Source: Rhodobacteraceae bacterium EhC02 (GTDB taxonomy: Bacteria; Pseudomonadota; Alphaproteobacteria; Rhodobacterales; Rhodobacteraceae). Taken from it: 41,753 nt of DNA. Under the pieces are notes generated by a model. That model saw nothing but the letters and a program-made list of their open reading frames with translations. It was not told where the DNA came from and ran no database searches. Positions 7,607 through 15,817 of this stretch are shown here, one piece after another (within the stretch, counting starts at the first letter, position 1; every line of letters starts with the position of its first letter). The position numbers and the translations under genes are program-made. The stretch lies in contig LXYH01000039.1 of assembly GCA_001650895.1 (NCBI GenBank), positions 1-41,753 of the forward strand. The letters are read 5' to 3'.

Positions 7607-9175
7607 ATGGTTGCGAAATTTGATCTGAACGACGATTCGGTCGTCGTCATCATCGGCACTGGCGCTGGCGGCGGTGTTCTGGCCAATGAACTGGCGCAAA
7701 AGGGCGTCAAGGTCGTGGCGCTTGAGGCGGGCGGACGTTACCTGCCCGACGACTATATCAACGACGAATGGGAAAGTTTCGGCCAGTTGGCCTGGCTGGA
7801 TGCCCGCACCACGAGCGGTGACTGGCGCGTGGCCAAGGATTTTGCCGGTCTGCCCGCCTGGATCGTTAAGGCAGTGGGCGGCACCACGACCCATTGGGCG
7901 GGCGCGTCCATCCGCTTTCAGGAGCATGAGTGGAAGGCGCTGACCACCTATGGCGCGGTCGAAGGGGCAAACCTGTTGGATTGGCCGATCGACGCCGCCG
8001 AAATGGCGCCCTGGTATGCGCTGGCCGAGACCAAGCTGGGCGTCACCCTGACCGAAGGGCGCGCCGGTCTGCCCGGCAGCAACAATTACAAGGTCTTTGA
8101 AGCCGGTGCCAAGAAACTGGGCTACAAAGAGGTCCATACCGGGCGCATGGCCATCAACTCGTCCGAATATGACGAACGGCCAGCTTGTCAGCAGACGGGT
8201 TTCTGCTTTCAGGGCTGCAAATGGGGGGCCAAATGGTCAGCCGCCTATACCGACATTCCGCGCGGTGAGGCGACGGGCAATCTGGAAGTGCGCGAACATG
8301 CCCATGTGGCGCGGATTCTGCACGATGACAGCGGCAAGGTCACCGGGGTCGAATATTTCGACAAGGACGGCAATCTGCACTTGCAGAAGGCGCGGATCGT
8401 CAGCGTGGCGGGCAACAGCTTCGAAAGCCCGCGCCTGCTTCTGAACTCTGCCTCTGCCATGTTCCCGAACGGGCTGGCCAACAGCTCGGATCAGGTGGGA
8501 CGCAACTACATGCGCCACACCACGGGCTCGATCTATGGCATCTTCGACAAGCCCGTGCGCATGTGGCGCGGCACTACGATGGCCGGGATCATTCAGGACG
8601 AGGCTCGTCACGATCCTTCACGCGGCTTTGTCGGCGGCTACGAGCTTGAGACGCTATCGCTTGGCCTGCCCTTCATGGCGGCCTTCCTCAATCCCGGTGG
8701 CTGGGGGCGTGGGTTCACCACGGCTCTGGATCACTATGAGAACATGGCCGGGATGTGGATCGTGGGCGAGGATATGCCCCAAGCCACCAACCGCGTCACC
8801 CTGTCCGACACCAAGGATCAGTGGGGCCTGCCCGTGGCCAACGTGCATTTCGACGACCACCCCAACGACGTCGCGATGCGCAACCACGCCTACAAGCAGG
8901 GTATGGCGATCTATGACGCGGTGGGGGCGACCCGGTCCTTCCCGACCCCGCCCTATCCGTCCACGCATAACCTTGGCACCAACCGCATGTCGGAACGGCC
9001 CGAAGATGGCGTTTGCAACAAATGGGGCCAGACCCATGACATCGCGAACCTGTTCATCTCGGACGGCTCGCAGTTCACCACGGGGGCATCGGAGAACCCG
9101 ACACTTACCATCGTGGCGCTGGCAATCCGTCAGGCGGACCATATCGCGCGTGAGATGGCGGCGGGCAACCTCTGA
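7607..9175 (+). CDS. GMC-family FAD-dependent oxidoreductase, large subunit
   Basis: A 522-residue flavoprotein. The Rossmann FAD motif is at residues 11-32 (VVIIGTGAGGGVLANELA, then a Glu in VVALEAGGRY). WAGASIRF and the Cys-containing segment CQQTGFCFQGC in the middle are like those of membrane-linked GMC dehydrogenases of the gluconate/sorbitol class. Near residues 451-460 STHNLGTNRM provides the catalytic His region, and SENPTLTIVALA near the C-terminus binds FAD. It has no signal of its own; export with the Tat-tagged small subunit encoded upstream is likely. The substrate, probably a sugar, sugar acid or polyol, cannot be read from sequence. A strong intrinsic terminator follows at 9189-9224. 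Confidence 0.9.
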   Translation: MVAKFDLNDDSVVVIIGTGAGGGVLANELAQKGVKVVALEAGGRYLPDDYINDEWESFGQLAWLDARTTSGDWRVAKDFAGLPAWIVKAVGGTTTHWAGASIRFQEHEWKALTTYGAVEGANLLDWPIDAAEMAPWYALAETKLGVTLTEGRAGLPGSNNYKVFEAGAKKLGYKEVHTGRMAINSSEYDERPACQQTGFCFQGCKWGAKWSAAYTDIPRGEATGNLEVREHAHVARILHDDSGKVTGVEYFDKDGNLHLQKARIVSVAGNSFESPRLLLNSASAMFPNGLANSSDQVGRNYMRHTTGSIYGIFDKPVRMWRGTTMAGIIQDEARHDPSRGFVGGYELETLSLGLPFMAAFLNPGGWGRGFTTALDHYENMAGMWIVGEDMPQATNRVTLSDTKDQWGLPVANVHFDDHPNDVAMRNHAYKQGMAIYDAVGATRSFPTPPYPSTHNLGTNRMSERPEDGVCNKWGQTHDIANLFISDGSQFTTGASENPTLTIVALAIRQADHIAREMAAGNL

Positions 9176-9188
9176 TCTATAACAAATC

Positions 9189-9224
9189 CGGGCGCCTGCA
9201 TTAGCATGGCGCTCGGTCTTTTTT
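9189..9224 (+). terminator. Rho-independent terminator after the GMC gene
   Basis: Stem cgggcgcc (9189-9196) pairs with ggcgctcg (9208-9215) with one G-T pair, then gtctttttta. Location 13 bases after the stop codon fits the end of the glyoxalase/GMC unit. Confidence 0.88.
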
Positions 9225-9539
9225 ATGCATTCTAACTCAGATCATTTTGACGCAATCTGGACTTTCGTCGTGACCGATATCGCACGTGGACCGCCATCCT
9301 AAGTTGCCTCGTCACCCGCCAGTAAGTTCTGCGGGCTCTTGCGCAACTGAATTGCAATCCGAGGAGCTGCGGTATGTTCTGATTTAGAAAGTAGCACGCA
9401 AGCTAGTATGGACAATCGATCCTTATGAAACGGTGTCTGGCTTTCTCACACCTCTTACGTCGAAGATCACATCATAATGTTCTTAAAGATGCAGAGAGAT
9501 TTGTGGGTAGCATAATCTAACACTCCGAAAACAGGGAAA
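9225..9539. other. AT-richer intergenic DNA left of the tRNA fragment
   Basis: About 315 bases with no gene, repeat or hairpin that I can support. It is lower in GC than the genes on both sides, as is common next to attachment sites. Confidence 0.5.
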
Positions 9540-9584
9540 ATCATAATCCGCGTGTCGGGGGTTCGAGTCCCTCCTCCGCTACCA
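9540..9584 (+). other. 3' fragment of tRNA-Met(CAU), probable att site
   Basis: From tcataatccgc (anticodon loop CAU and the 3' anticodon strand) the sequence continues with a variable loop (gtgtc), a full T-arm with ttcgagt loop between ggggg and ccctc, the 3' acceptor strand ctccgct, discriminator a and encoded CCA. Upstream bases (cagggaaaa) cannot supply the D-arm or the 5' acceptor strand. So only the last ~45 nt of the tRNA are present. Tyrosine integrases duplicate exactly such 3' segments. In this orientation the element would lie to the left and the complete tRNA beyond its far end. Confidence 0.85.
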
Positions 9585-9696
9585 AGCATTTCCTTGAATA
9601 TCTGGATGTGCCGCATGCACTCGGCGTCATACGGCGCCTGTTCCTAGATTGTGTTGCCACTCGGTTTGCCGGGCTGCTTGTTCGCAACTGTATCTG

Positions 9697-11121
9697 TCAG
9701 GAGGTCAGGGATGCCCATTGCAGTCTTAGCATGCAATCAAGCTGATTCATCGGCTGCAACTCGGCTTCAAGTTCGTACGCGAGTTCAAACAGTCTCCTTT
9801 CGCCTCCAATTGGTGCAATGAGGTGACTGCCCACTGGCATGCCGGTGTTTGACCCGATTGCACAAGGCACCGACATTGCAGGGCATCCGGCAAAGTTGAT
9901 GGGTGCCGTATACTGGAGGTGCATGACCATTTTCGCCGCCAGATCCTCGTTCCATGTTCTGTTCCATGCGTCTTGATCAAGCTTGGGGCAGACCACAGGA
10001 GATACGGGGGTCAGCAAGATGTCCACCTCTTGGAAAAGCTGCTCAAACAAGTCTTGCAGAGAGTGAAGGTAGAGCATCGCGCGCTCGATCTGACCTTCGG
10101 AAAGATCACGCAGCGCTTCGGCTCCGCTGGCAACAAACGGCGTTACAAGGCCGCTGTCGCCGATGGGCTTGCCTGTGCTGGCCTCTACCATTTGCCGCAA
10201 AAGGGTGAGGCGTGTTGAAAAGAACGCAGTGTAAGCGTTGGTGAATTCGTCGAGATTTACTGGAAACTTCACTTTGACAAGCGTGTGCCCCATGCTCGAC
10301 AACAGATCGCGCGTCCTCGTCAAGGCAGTGGTGACGTCTTCATCGACAGGCCCAATTGGTGAAACATACCCGATCCGGAGGCGATCTGCGCAGGGGGCAG
10401 CAACATAGCCTACGGGCCGCAGAGCGCCCGTCTTGTTTTCGGTAAGCGAAAAAAGCAGCGCACTTTCGCGCACGGTTCGGGACAAGACGTGATTGGTTTT
10501 GGCGATGTCATGCCCGCCGCCTGCTTCGCCCGAGTGCATCCGCCCTCTGCTGGGCTTCATTCCGAAGATGCCTGTTGCCGATGCAGGGAGGCGGTTCGAG
10601 CCGCCACCGTCTGTGCCGTGCGCCATCGAGACAACGCCCGAAGCAACGGCGGCGGCTGACCCACCAGAAGATGAAAAGACTGAATATTCCGGGTTCAACG
10701 GGTTTTTGGTTGCGCCAAATACGGCATTGTCAGTTGTGATACCTGCCGCAAATTCGGGGACATTCGTGAGCCCCAGAATGTTCAACCCTGCGTCTTCGAT
10801 CGCATCAACATACGCCACATTCTGTTGCGGCACGTTTTGCAGCATCAGCCTTGAGCCATCTGTTCTGGGTAGGCCGCCGACGTCGATCATGTCCTTCATC
10901 AGAAACGGAACGCCCGCAAATGGAGTGGCCGTGCGTGCGTTCCTTGTGCGATCTCTTGCGCGGTCAAAATCACATCTCGTCATGAAGTTCAAAACCGGAT
11001 TGAGTGCTTCAATCCGGTTGATTACAGCATCGGTTATTTCCAATGCTGTGGCTTCGTGGCGCTCTACCAGTTTTGCCAGATCAATGGTGTCCAATCCCGC
11101 GAACTGGTCTGATATGATCAT
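9697..11121 (-). CDS. Amidase (amidase signature family)
   Basis: A 474-residue cytosolic hydrolase that cleaves an amide to acid and ammonia. The Ser-cisSer-Lys triad is visible: Lys76 in LMKDMIDV, the Ser cluster at 150-152 in SSSGGSAAAVASG, and the nucleophile Ser175 in HGTDGGGSNRLPA. The last motif departs from the usual GTDTGGS, with Gly in place of Thr and Asn in place of Ile. Start taken at ATG 11121, whose codon overlaps the TetR stop as ATGA, giving translational coupling with the regulator; a longer frame to 11160 has no support. Linked to a CoA ligase and enoyl-CoA hydratase across the divergent promoter, it may release the carboxylic acid that they process. The natural substrate is unknown. 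Confidence 0.9.
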   Translation of the reverse strand: MIISDQFAGLDTIDLAKLVERHEATALEITDAVINRIEALNPVLNFMTRCDFDRARDRTRNARTATPFAGVPFLMKDMIDVGGLPRTDGSRLMLQNVPQQNVAYVDAIEDAGLNILGLTNVPEFAAGITTDNAVFGATKNPLNPEYSVFSSSGGSAAAVASGVVSMAHGTDGGGSNRLPASATGIFGMKPSRGRMHSGEAGGGHDIAKTNHVLSRTVRESALLFSLTENKTGALRPVGYVAAPCADRLRIGYVSPIGPVDEDVTTALTRTRDLLSSMGHTLVKVKFPVNLDEFTNAYTAFFSTRLTLLRQMVEASTGKPIGDSGLVTPFVASGAEALRDLSEGQIERAMLYLHSLQDLFEQLFQEVDILLTPVSPVVCPKLDQDAWNRTWNEDLAAKMVMHLQYTAPINFAGCPAMSVPCAIGSNTGMPVGSHLIAPIGGERRLFELAYELEAELQPMNQLDCMLRLQWASLTS

Positions 11122-11759
11122 GCTTTCGCCCCGGGCTCGGAGAGTTTCAGTATCCCGCATGCCGCATCCACAAGAACGCCGATCAAGGCCTCATTCTCCT
11201 TTGGCAGATACTTGCGCGGGCGCAAGGTATGCTGGGTCAAGACGATCAGATTCAACTGTAGCGCATTCTCAATCGCGACTGTCGGGTCCGGATGTCCGAT
11301 CTGTCCGTGAAATACATCGAACTTGTCACGCATCTGGGAAAGGAAACGGTTCGTAAGCTGATATCCGCGCTCAGCGATTTCCGGTGCATCGTGGGACAAG
11401 TCGACGACTGCGGCACGCGCGCCGACGTGACTGGATAGTGCGATCAGTGCGAGGCTCAGAACGCGTGTGAACATGGAGCGGATGTCTTCACCTTCCTGGA
11501 TGTCTTCGACCAAATGATCGATCGTCTGCTCCATGAAGGCGATATATCGGCTGTATAGAATTTCGGCGACTTCACGTTTGTCCTTGAACTGATGGTAAAA
11601 CGATCCGGCCGAACATCCTGACGCTGAAATGATGTCGGAAACCTTGGTTGCGCGGTACCCGCTCTCAGCAAACAGCTTCTCGGCGGCATTCAGAATTTTG
11701 AGTCGACTTTCATGACTTCGTTTCTGAAGTGGTTTTTTTGATTTCGTGGAAACCTGCAT
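11118..11759 (-). CDS. TetR/AcrR-family transcriptional regulator
   Basis: A 213-residue repressor-type protein. The N-terminal helix-turn-helix is clear: RLKILNAAEKLFAESGYRAT, VSDIISASGCSAGSFYHQFKDK. The C-terminal ligand domain has no recognisable signature. Start at 11759 follows a good GAGGAG ribosome binding site; the frame is open to 11984 but that would run into the divergent gene. It is coupled to the amidase gene by ATGA and divergent from the enoyl-CoA hydratase operon, with an inverted repeat at 11824-11859 between them. The likely role is ligand-released repression of both units, ligand perhaps a CoA thioester or the substrate amide. Confidence 0.9.
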   Translation of the reverse strand: MQVSTKSKKPLQKRSHESRLKILNAAEKLFAESGYRATKVSDIISASGCSAGSFYHQFKDKREVAEILYSRYIAFMEQTIDHLVEDIQEGEDIRSMFTRVLSLALIALSSHVGARAAVVDLSHDAPEIAERGYQLTNRFLSQMRDKFDVFHGQIGHPDPTVAIENALQLNLIVLTQHTLRPRKYLPKENEALIGVLVDAACGILKLSEPGAKA

Positions 11760-11823
11760 CCGAACGCTCCTCACCTTGATCTTACTGTAGCGGTCCAAAT
11801 TTCTGGAGGCCAGATCACTTGTG

Positions 11824-11859
11824 ACAAAAACAGTATTGAAATTCTGATTCTGTTTTGGT
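11824..11859. promoter_or_regulatory. Candidate TetR operator in the divergent promoter region
   Basis: acaaaaacag (11824-11833) and ctgttttggt (11850-11859) form an inverted repeat with one mismatch and a 16-base spacer. It lies between the divergent TetR gene and the enoyl-CoA hydratase gene, where an autoregulating TetR operator is expected. The spacing is long for a TetR dimer, so it might host two dimers or be coincidental. Confidence 0.4.
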
Positions 11860-11882
11860 ACCTCTTGAGAAACGGGGGGGGG

Positions 11883-12656
11883 ATGGCTGTGATAAGACTT
11901 GAGCGAACGGGCGCAGTGGCCCACATCGTTTTGGACAACCCACCCGTCAATGTGTTCAATGCGCAAATCCACAAGCAGTTCCACGACACCTTGCGGGAGT
12001 TCTACTCAGACACATCTTTGAAAGTCGGGATCTGGCGCAGCACCGGCGACAGAGCCTTTTGTGCGGGTGACGACATCAAATCACCCCGTCCGGACCTTTC
12101 GCAGAGCGAGATGATCAATCGCCATTTCGGGGCAACAGCAGGTCAAAGCATTCAGACCTATCCGGGCTGGGAGCGCGAGACATTGCGTCTGGTTCAGACG
12201 AAGCCGCTCATTGCGGCCGTTCATGGTGCTTGTGTGGGCCAAGGGCTGCTTTACATGCTCATGATGACGCAATTGCGCATCGCAACGCCAGCCGCCAAGT
12301 TCGGATTTCCAGAGATCACCCATGGGATGGGCGGTGCTGCGGGCGCTTCGCAAATGGCGCAGCAGATTCCCTACACGGCCGCTATGCAAATGGTCCTGAC
12401 CGGTGAGTTGATGGATGCGGATTTTGCCCTTCGCAACAATCTGGTGAATGAGGTTGTTAACCCTGAACGGCTGCTTTCACGCGCAGTCGAACTTGCCGAG
12501 CGTATCGCTGGCTTCCCAGCCCTTGCGCTGCAAGTTGAGTTGCAAGCCTATGAGCGCACACGGCACCTGAGCCGTGACCTCGCGCTGGATGTTGTCGAGG
12601 ACATGTATCGCCTGCAGCGGCTTGCCTTTGATGCAAAGCCACCCCTGTCAGAGTGA
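11883..12656 (+). CDS. Enoyl-CoA hydratase/isomerase family protein
   Basis: A 257-residue crotonase-fold protein. The family landmarks are FCAGDDIKS (oxyanion-hole loop, near residues 58-66), HGACVGQGLLYMLMMTQLRIAT (second oxyanion loop) and FGFPEITHGMGGAAGASQM, where catalytic Glu residues normally sit. In this last region the usual pattern ends in GGxxxLPRxxG; here the second Glu is not obvious, so the precise reaction (hydration, isomerisation or other crotonase chemistry) is open. ATG 11883 is chosen because a G-rich ribosome binding site directly precedes it; an upstream TTG at 11865 is weaker. It heads the operon with the CoA ligase and TRAP transporter, with the next start overlapping or only six bases behind its stop. 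Confidence 0.88.
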   Translation: MAVIRLERTGAVAHIVLDNPPVNVFNAQIHKQFHDTLREFYSDTSLKVGIWRSTGDRAFCAGDDIKSPRPDLSQSEMINRHFGATAGQSIQTYPGWERETLRLVQTKPLIAAVHGACVGQGLLYMLMMTQLRIATPAAKFGFPEITHGMGGAAGASQMAQQIPYTAAMQMVLTGELMDADFALRNNLVNEVVNPERLLSRAVELAERIAGFPALALQVELQAYERTRHLSRDLALDVVEDMYRLQRLAFDAKPPLSE

Positions 12657-12661
12657 TCAAC

Positions 12662-14224
12662 ATGCATACTCCGATCAATCCGCTTGATCTCTTCCTGCAC
12701 GATGCCGCGCGCCGGTTTGGACCGCTCGATGTCGCCCATTGGGTACTGTCGGGCGAGCGGCTGACATATGATGAGTTGGCTCGACAAGTCCGCGCCTGCG
12801 CAACAGGTCTGGCGCGTCTTGGGGTTGGAACTGGTACGCATGTTGCCGTCATGCTGCCGAGCTGCCCGGCGGGCACGATCACATGGTTCGCGCTGGCACG
12901 CCTTGGTGCGGTCTTGACGCCCTTGAACCCGGCGTATGTGTCGTCAGAGCTGGCCTATGCTCTGGATGATGCGGACGCTGAAGTGCTGATCATCGACACA
13001 TCTCTGGCGCATCATTTGCAAAGCGATGATGTCCGAGCGTTGAACCTGCCTTTGGTAATTACCCATGGTGCGCAAACCCCGTCCTGTATCAATTGGCAGG
13101 ACCTTCTACAGCACGGCGAAGGCGCCGCACCGCAGCCGATGCAAGACAGCGGTCTGTTCTCTATCCAATACACATCAGGCACAACGGGCCGCCCAAAAGG
13201 CTGCATGCTCACGCAGGCCTATTGGGACCATTTCCGAGAGGGCGCGCGCGCCGAATTTGGCGCGCATGAGATACGCTCAATTCTCATTTGGGCACCGTTC
13301 TTCTACATGGATGCTCAGTGGCAACTTCTCTTGTCGATGCACGCAGGAGCGACGGCGCATATCGTCGAAAAGATGAGCCTGTCAAACCTTCCTGCTTGGC
13401 TGGACAAGTTTCAGGTGAACTACTTCTCCTTTCCAGAGCCGTTCATTCAATCTTTGTCGGAAGCCGAGGCTTATGGTTGGCCGCTGAAGTTTGTGAATAC
13501 CTTTGCGTGGCGTCCACACAACATCGAAAAGCTGCGTCGCCTTTTCGGCCCAATCGGACGCGATGCATTTGGTATGACAGAAGTGGGCGGCGTGACCGCA
13601 TCACCAACCGATCTTGACATCAGCAGGCACCCGGGAAGCTGTGGCGCACCCTTGGAAGGATGCCGTATCAAGATAGTGGACGGCGATGGAAACGAAATGC
13701 CCGCAGGGCAGTCGGGTGAGCTGCTGGTCATCACTCCGAAGATGCTGCTTGGGTATTACAACAATCCCGCCGTGACCGCCGAGAGCTATGTCGGGTCGTG
13801 GTTTCGGACAGGTGATCTGGCAAGCATTGATGAAGATGGTTTTCTCTACATCACAGGCCGCTTGAAAGAGATGATCAAGCGATCGGGCGAAAACATTGCC
13901 GCCCGCGAAGTGGAAGCCGCGATTTTGCAGCATCCTGCCGTTCAGGAAGCCGCTGTTGTGGGCGTCCCGGACCCTCTGCGCAAAGAAGAGGTCAAGGCTT
14001 TCATCATTTTGAATGAAGGATCCATCGGCAACGAGGATCTTGCAATGTCCATCGCCGCGCACTGTGGCGATCACCTCGCTGCTTACAAAAGGCCAAGATA
14101 CATCGAATTCACCGCAGACTTTCCAAGAACAGCCAGCCGCAAAGTGGCGAAACACAAGCTTGCTGAATTGCCTGCCGTTCACGGCGCAAAAGCTTGGGAT
14201 CAACACGTCTGGTCACAGAAATAA
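12662..14224 (+). CDS. AMP-dependent acyl-CoA synthetase/ligase
   Basis: About 520 residues, adenylating enzyme of the ANL superfamily that activates a carboxylic acid with ATP and CoA. Motifs: P-loop-like YTSGTTGRPKGCML near residues 167-180, FGMTEVGG (A5), WFRTGDLASIDEDGFLYITG (A7) and GRLKEMIKRSGENIAAREVE (A8), and a C-terminal Lys in FPRTASRKVAK. Start ATG 12662 lies just behind the hydratase stop; a GTG at 12653 overlaps that stop and is an alternative. The overall look is close to crotonobetaine/carnitine-CoA-ligase-like proteins, but that does not fix the substrate. It probably activates the acid brought in by the TRAP system or released by the amidase. Confidence 0.9.
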   Translation: MHTPINPLDLFLHDAARRFGPLDVAHWVLSGERLTYDELARQVRACATGLARLGVGTGTHVAVMLPSCPAGTITWFALARLGAVLTPLNPAYVSSELAYALDDADAEVLIIDTSLAHHLQSDDVRALNLPLVITHGAQTPSCINWQDLLQHGEGAAPQPMQDSGLFSIQYTSGTTGRPKGCMLTQAYWDHFREGARAEFGAHEIRSILIWAPFFYMDAQWQLLLSMHAGATAHIVEKMSLSNLPAWLDKFQVNYFSFPEPFIQSLSEAEAYGWPLKFVNTFAWRPHNIEKLRRLFGPIGRDAFGMTEVGGVTASPTDLDISRHPGSCGAPLEGCRIKIVDGDGNEMPAGQSGELLVITPKMLLGYYNNPAVTAESYVGSWFRTGDLASIDEDGFLYITGRLKEMIKRSGENIAAREVEAAILQHPAVQEAAVVGVPDPLRKEEVKAFIILNEGSIGNEDLAMSIAAHCGDHLAAYKRPRYIEFTADFPRTASRKVAKHKLAELPAVHGAKAWDQHVWSQK

Positions 14225-14265
14225 ACCACTGCCAAGTAACTAGAACTCCAGGGAGGAGAACGAAA

Positions 14266-15270
14266 ATGAAACTGAAGACAATACTGATGAGTGGGATTGC
14301 TGGTGCAGTTGTTACGATGACTGCGGTTTCGGCACAGGCCGAAACAGAGCTCCGTTGGGCAAGTTCTGCACCCGCGGGCACACCTTGGGTCAAGCATTCT
14401 GAAGCCTTTGCAGAGGCGTTCAAGGAAACGACTGGAGGCGAATATAACGTCGCCTTGTTCAACGGCTCGCAACTGGGCACTGAAGTTGATGTTCTCAAGC
14501 AGGTAACCCGTGGTCGCATCGCGATCGGCGCTGTGTCCACCCCCGGCATGGCAACGCAAGTGCCGGAGGTGTCGCTTTTGTCAGCCCCGTATCTTTTCAA
14601 CTCGATTGAAGAGGTCGATTGCGTCTATGACAATCACCTGACAGACGCGCTGAACCCGCTCTTTGAAGCGCGCAACCTGAAGCTCCTCCAGTGGAACGAA
14701 CTCGGTTTTGCCAATATGTTCGGCCCCGAAAAGATCACAAGCCCAGATCAGCTTGGTGATATGAAAGTGCGTGTAAACGTCTCTCCTGCGGCCAAGAACT
14801 TTTACGATGCCTTGGGTATCAATGGGATTTACATTCCGTTTTCCGAGATGACATCCGCCTTGCAGACAGGCCTGATTGAAGCCGGGAGCATCCAGAACAT
14901 CCTCTATGTCGCGATGGGTTTCGGAAAGGCAGCCCCACACCTTACTTTGACCAATCACAGCCATGACAGTGGCATGATCGTAATGAACCTTGATGCTTGG
15001 AATGACCTTGGCAGTGATAATCAAGCCAAGCTGATGGCGTCATTGCCGGATCAAAACGGATTGCGCGCCGGTGTCCGGGGCATGGATGCTTATTTGATCG
15101 GTGAGTTCAAAAAAGCAGGCGGCCAGGTCTATGAACTGACCCAAGAAGAGATGGCTGCGTGGCATGACCTTGGTGGTTCTAAACATGCTGAACTGGTGGC
15201 GGAGATTGGCGGAAGCGCTGAAGCTTTCTGGTCTGATCTGACCAAGGCCGTGGCGGAGTGCCGAAAGTAA
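14266..15270 (+). CDS. dctP: TRAP transporter substrate-binding protein (DctP family)
   Basis: A 334-residue periplasmic protein with a Sec signal (KLKTILMSGIAGAVV to VSAQAETEL). The mature part shows the DctP pattern: RWASSAPAGTPWVKHSEAFA, a Gly-rich VALFNGSQLGTE, MKVRVNVSPAAKNFYDALG around residues 165-185 with the Arg that salt-bridges the ligand carboxylate, and EMTSALQTGLIEAG. It delivers an organic acid to the membrane pair encoded next. GGGAGGAG precedes ATG 14266. A GC hairpin with a short T-run at 15284-15312 separates it from dctQ, probably making the binding protein more abundant than the permease. It continues the hydratase and ligase operon in the same direction. Confidence 0.9.
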   Translation: MKLKTILMSGIAGAVVTMTAVSAQAETELRWASSAPAGTPWVKHSEAFAEAFKETTGGEYNVALFNGSQLGTEVDVLKQVTRGRIAIGAVSTPGMATQVPEVSLLSAPYLFNSIEEVDCVYDNHLTDALNPLFEARNLKLLQWNELGFANMFGPEKITSPDQLGDMKVRVNVSPAAKNFYDALGINGIYIPFSEMTSALQTGLIEAGSIQNILYVAMGFGKAAPHLTLTNHSHDSGMIVMNLDAWNDLGSDNQAKLMASLPDQNGLRAGVRGMDAYLIGEFKKAGGQVYELTQEEMAAWHDLGGSKHAELVAEIGGSAEAFWSDLTKAVAECRK

Positions 15271-15283
15271 GTCAGTTCTGCAC

Positions 15284-15312
15284 GGGCGGCGGGAAATCCG
15301 CCGCCCTCTTTT
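15284..15312 (+). terminator. Partial terminator/attenuator between dctP and dctQ
   Basis: gggcggcgg (15284-15292) pairs perfectly with ccgccgccc (15298-15306), loop gaaat, followed by tctttt. The dctQ ribosome binding site (GGAAGGAG) comes directly after, so read-through must supply the permease genes. Confidence 0.75.
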
Positions 15313-15325
15313 GGAAGGAGCCTTC

Positions 15326-15817
15326 ATGGCCCGCTTCATGCGCATGTTCTTTTTGATAGAAGCGGGCCTGGCGGGCCTTTGCTATGCCGTCGTAGCACTC
15401 GCCATGATCTCCGATGTCTTCGCACGCGAGTTTTTCAACTATTCGATCTATGGCGTTCAACGTGCAGCCGTCTTGTTCGTTATCGCCACGGCCTATTTTG
15501 GTCTGGGGTTGGCAACATCACAAAACCAGCACTTGCGGCCTCGGTTTGCTGATGGCTGGGCTCCAGCACGATATCAATCACTTGTGACGCGCCTGGGGGA
15601 TCTGCTCTCTGCAATTGCCTTTGCAACGATGGGCTATTTTTCCTTCATGATGGTGAAAGCAAATCATGAATGGGACGAAACCATTCCGGTCATCCTGATC
15701 CCGCTTTGGACTGTTCAGTGGATCATGCCCTACGGGTTCTTCTCCGCGGCGATACGCTTTGTAGTCTTCTTCCTGCGGCCAGACCTTAAACCTTCAGAAC
15801 AGGTGGCCGAACAATGA
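15326..15817 (+). CDS. dctQ: TRAP transporter small permease (DctQ family)
   Basis: A 163-residue membrane protein with four hydrophobic segments at roughly residues 5-30, 45-65, 85-110 and 125-150. The fourth is preceded by IPVILIPLWTVQW, matching the conserved end of DctQ (…IPxWxxxxxxPxG…, here MPYGFFSA). ATG 15326 follows GGAAGGAG; an upstream TTG frame is unlikely. Its stop overlaps the dctM start by four bases (ATGA), so the two permease subunits are translated in step, as expected for a fixed one-to-one complex. Confidence 0.88.
   Translation: MARFMRMFFLIEAGLAGLCYAVVALAMISDVFAREFFNYSIYGVQRAAVLFVIATAYFGLGLATSQNQHLRPRFADGWAPARYQSLVTRLGDLLSAIAFATMGYFSFMMVKANHEWDETIPVILIPLWTVQWIMPYGFFSAAIRFVVFFLRPDLKPSEQVAEQ

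Noticed and set aside
9540-9584. Complete tRNA-Met gene
   Set aside because: No D-arm or 5' acceptor strand can be formed with the upstream bases.
10493-11356. Plus-strand ORF opposite the amidase
   Set aside because: Antisense shadow of a gene with a full catalytic triad.
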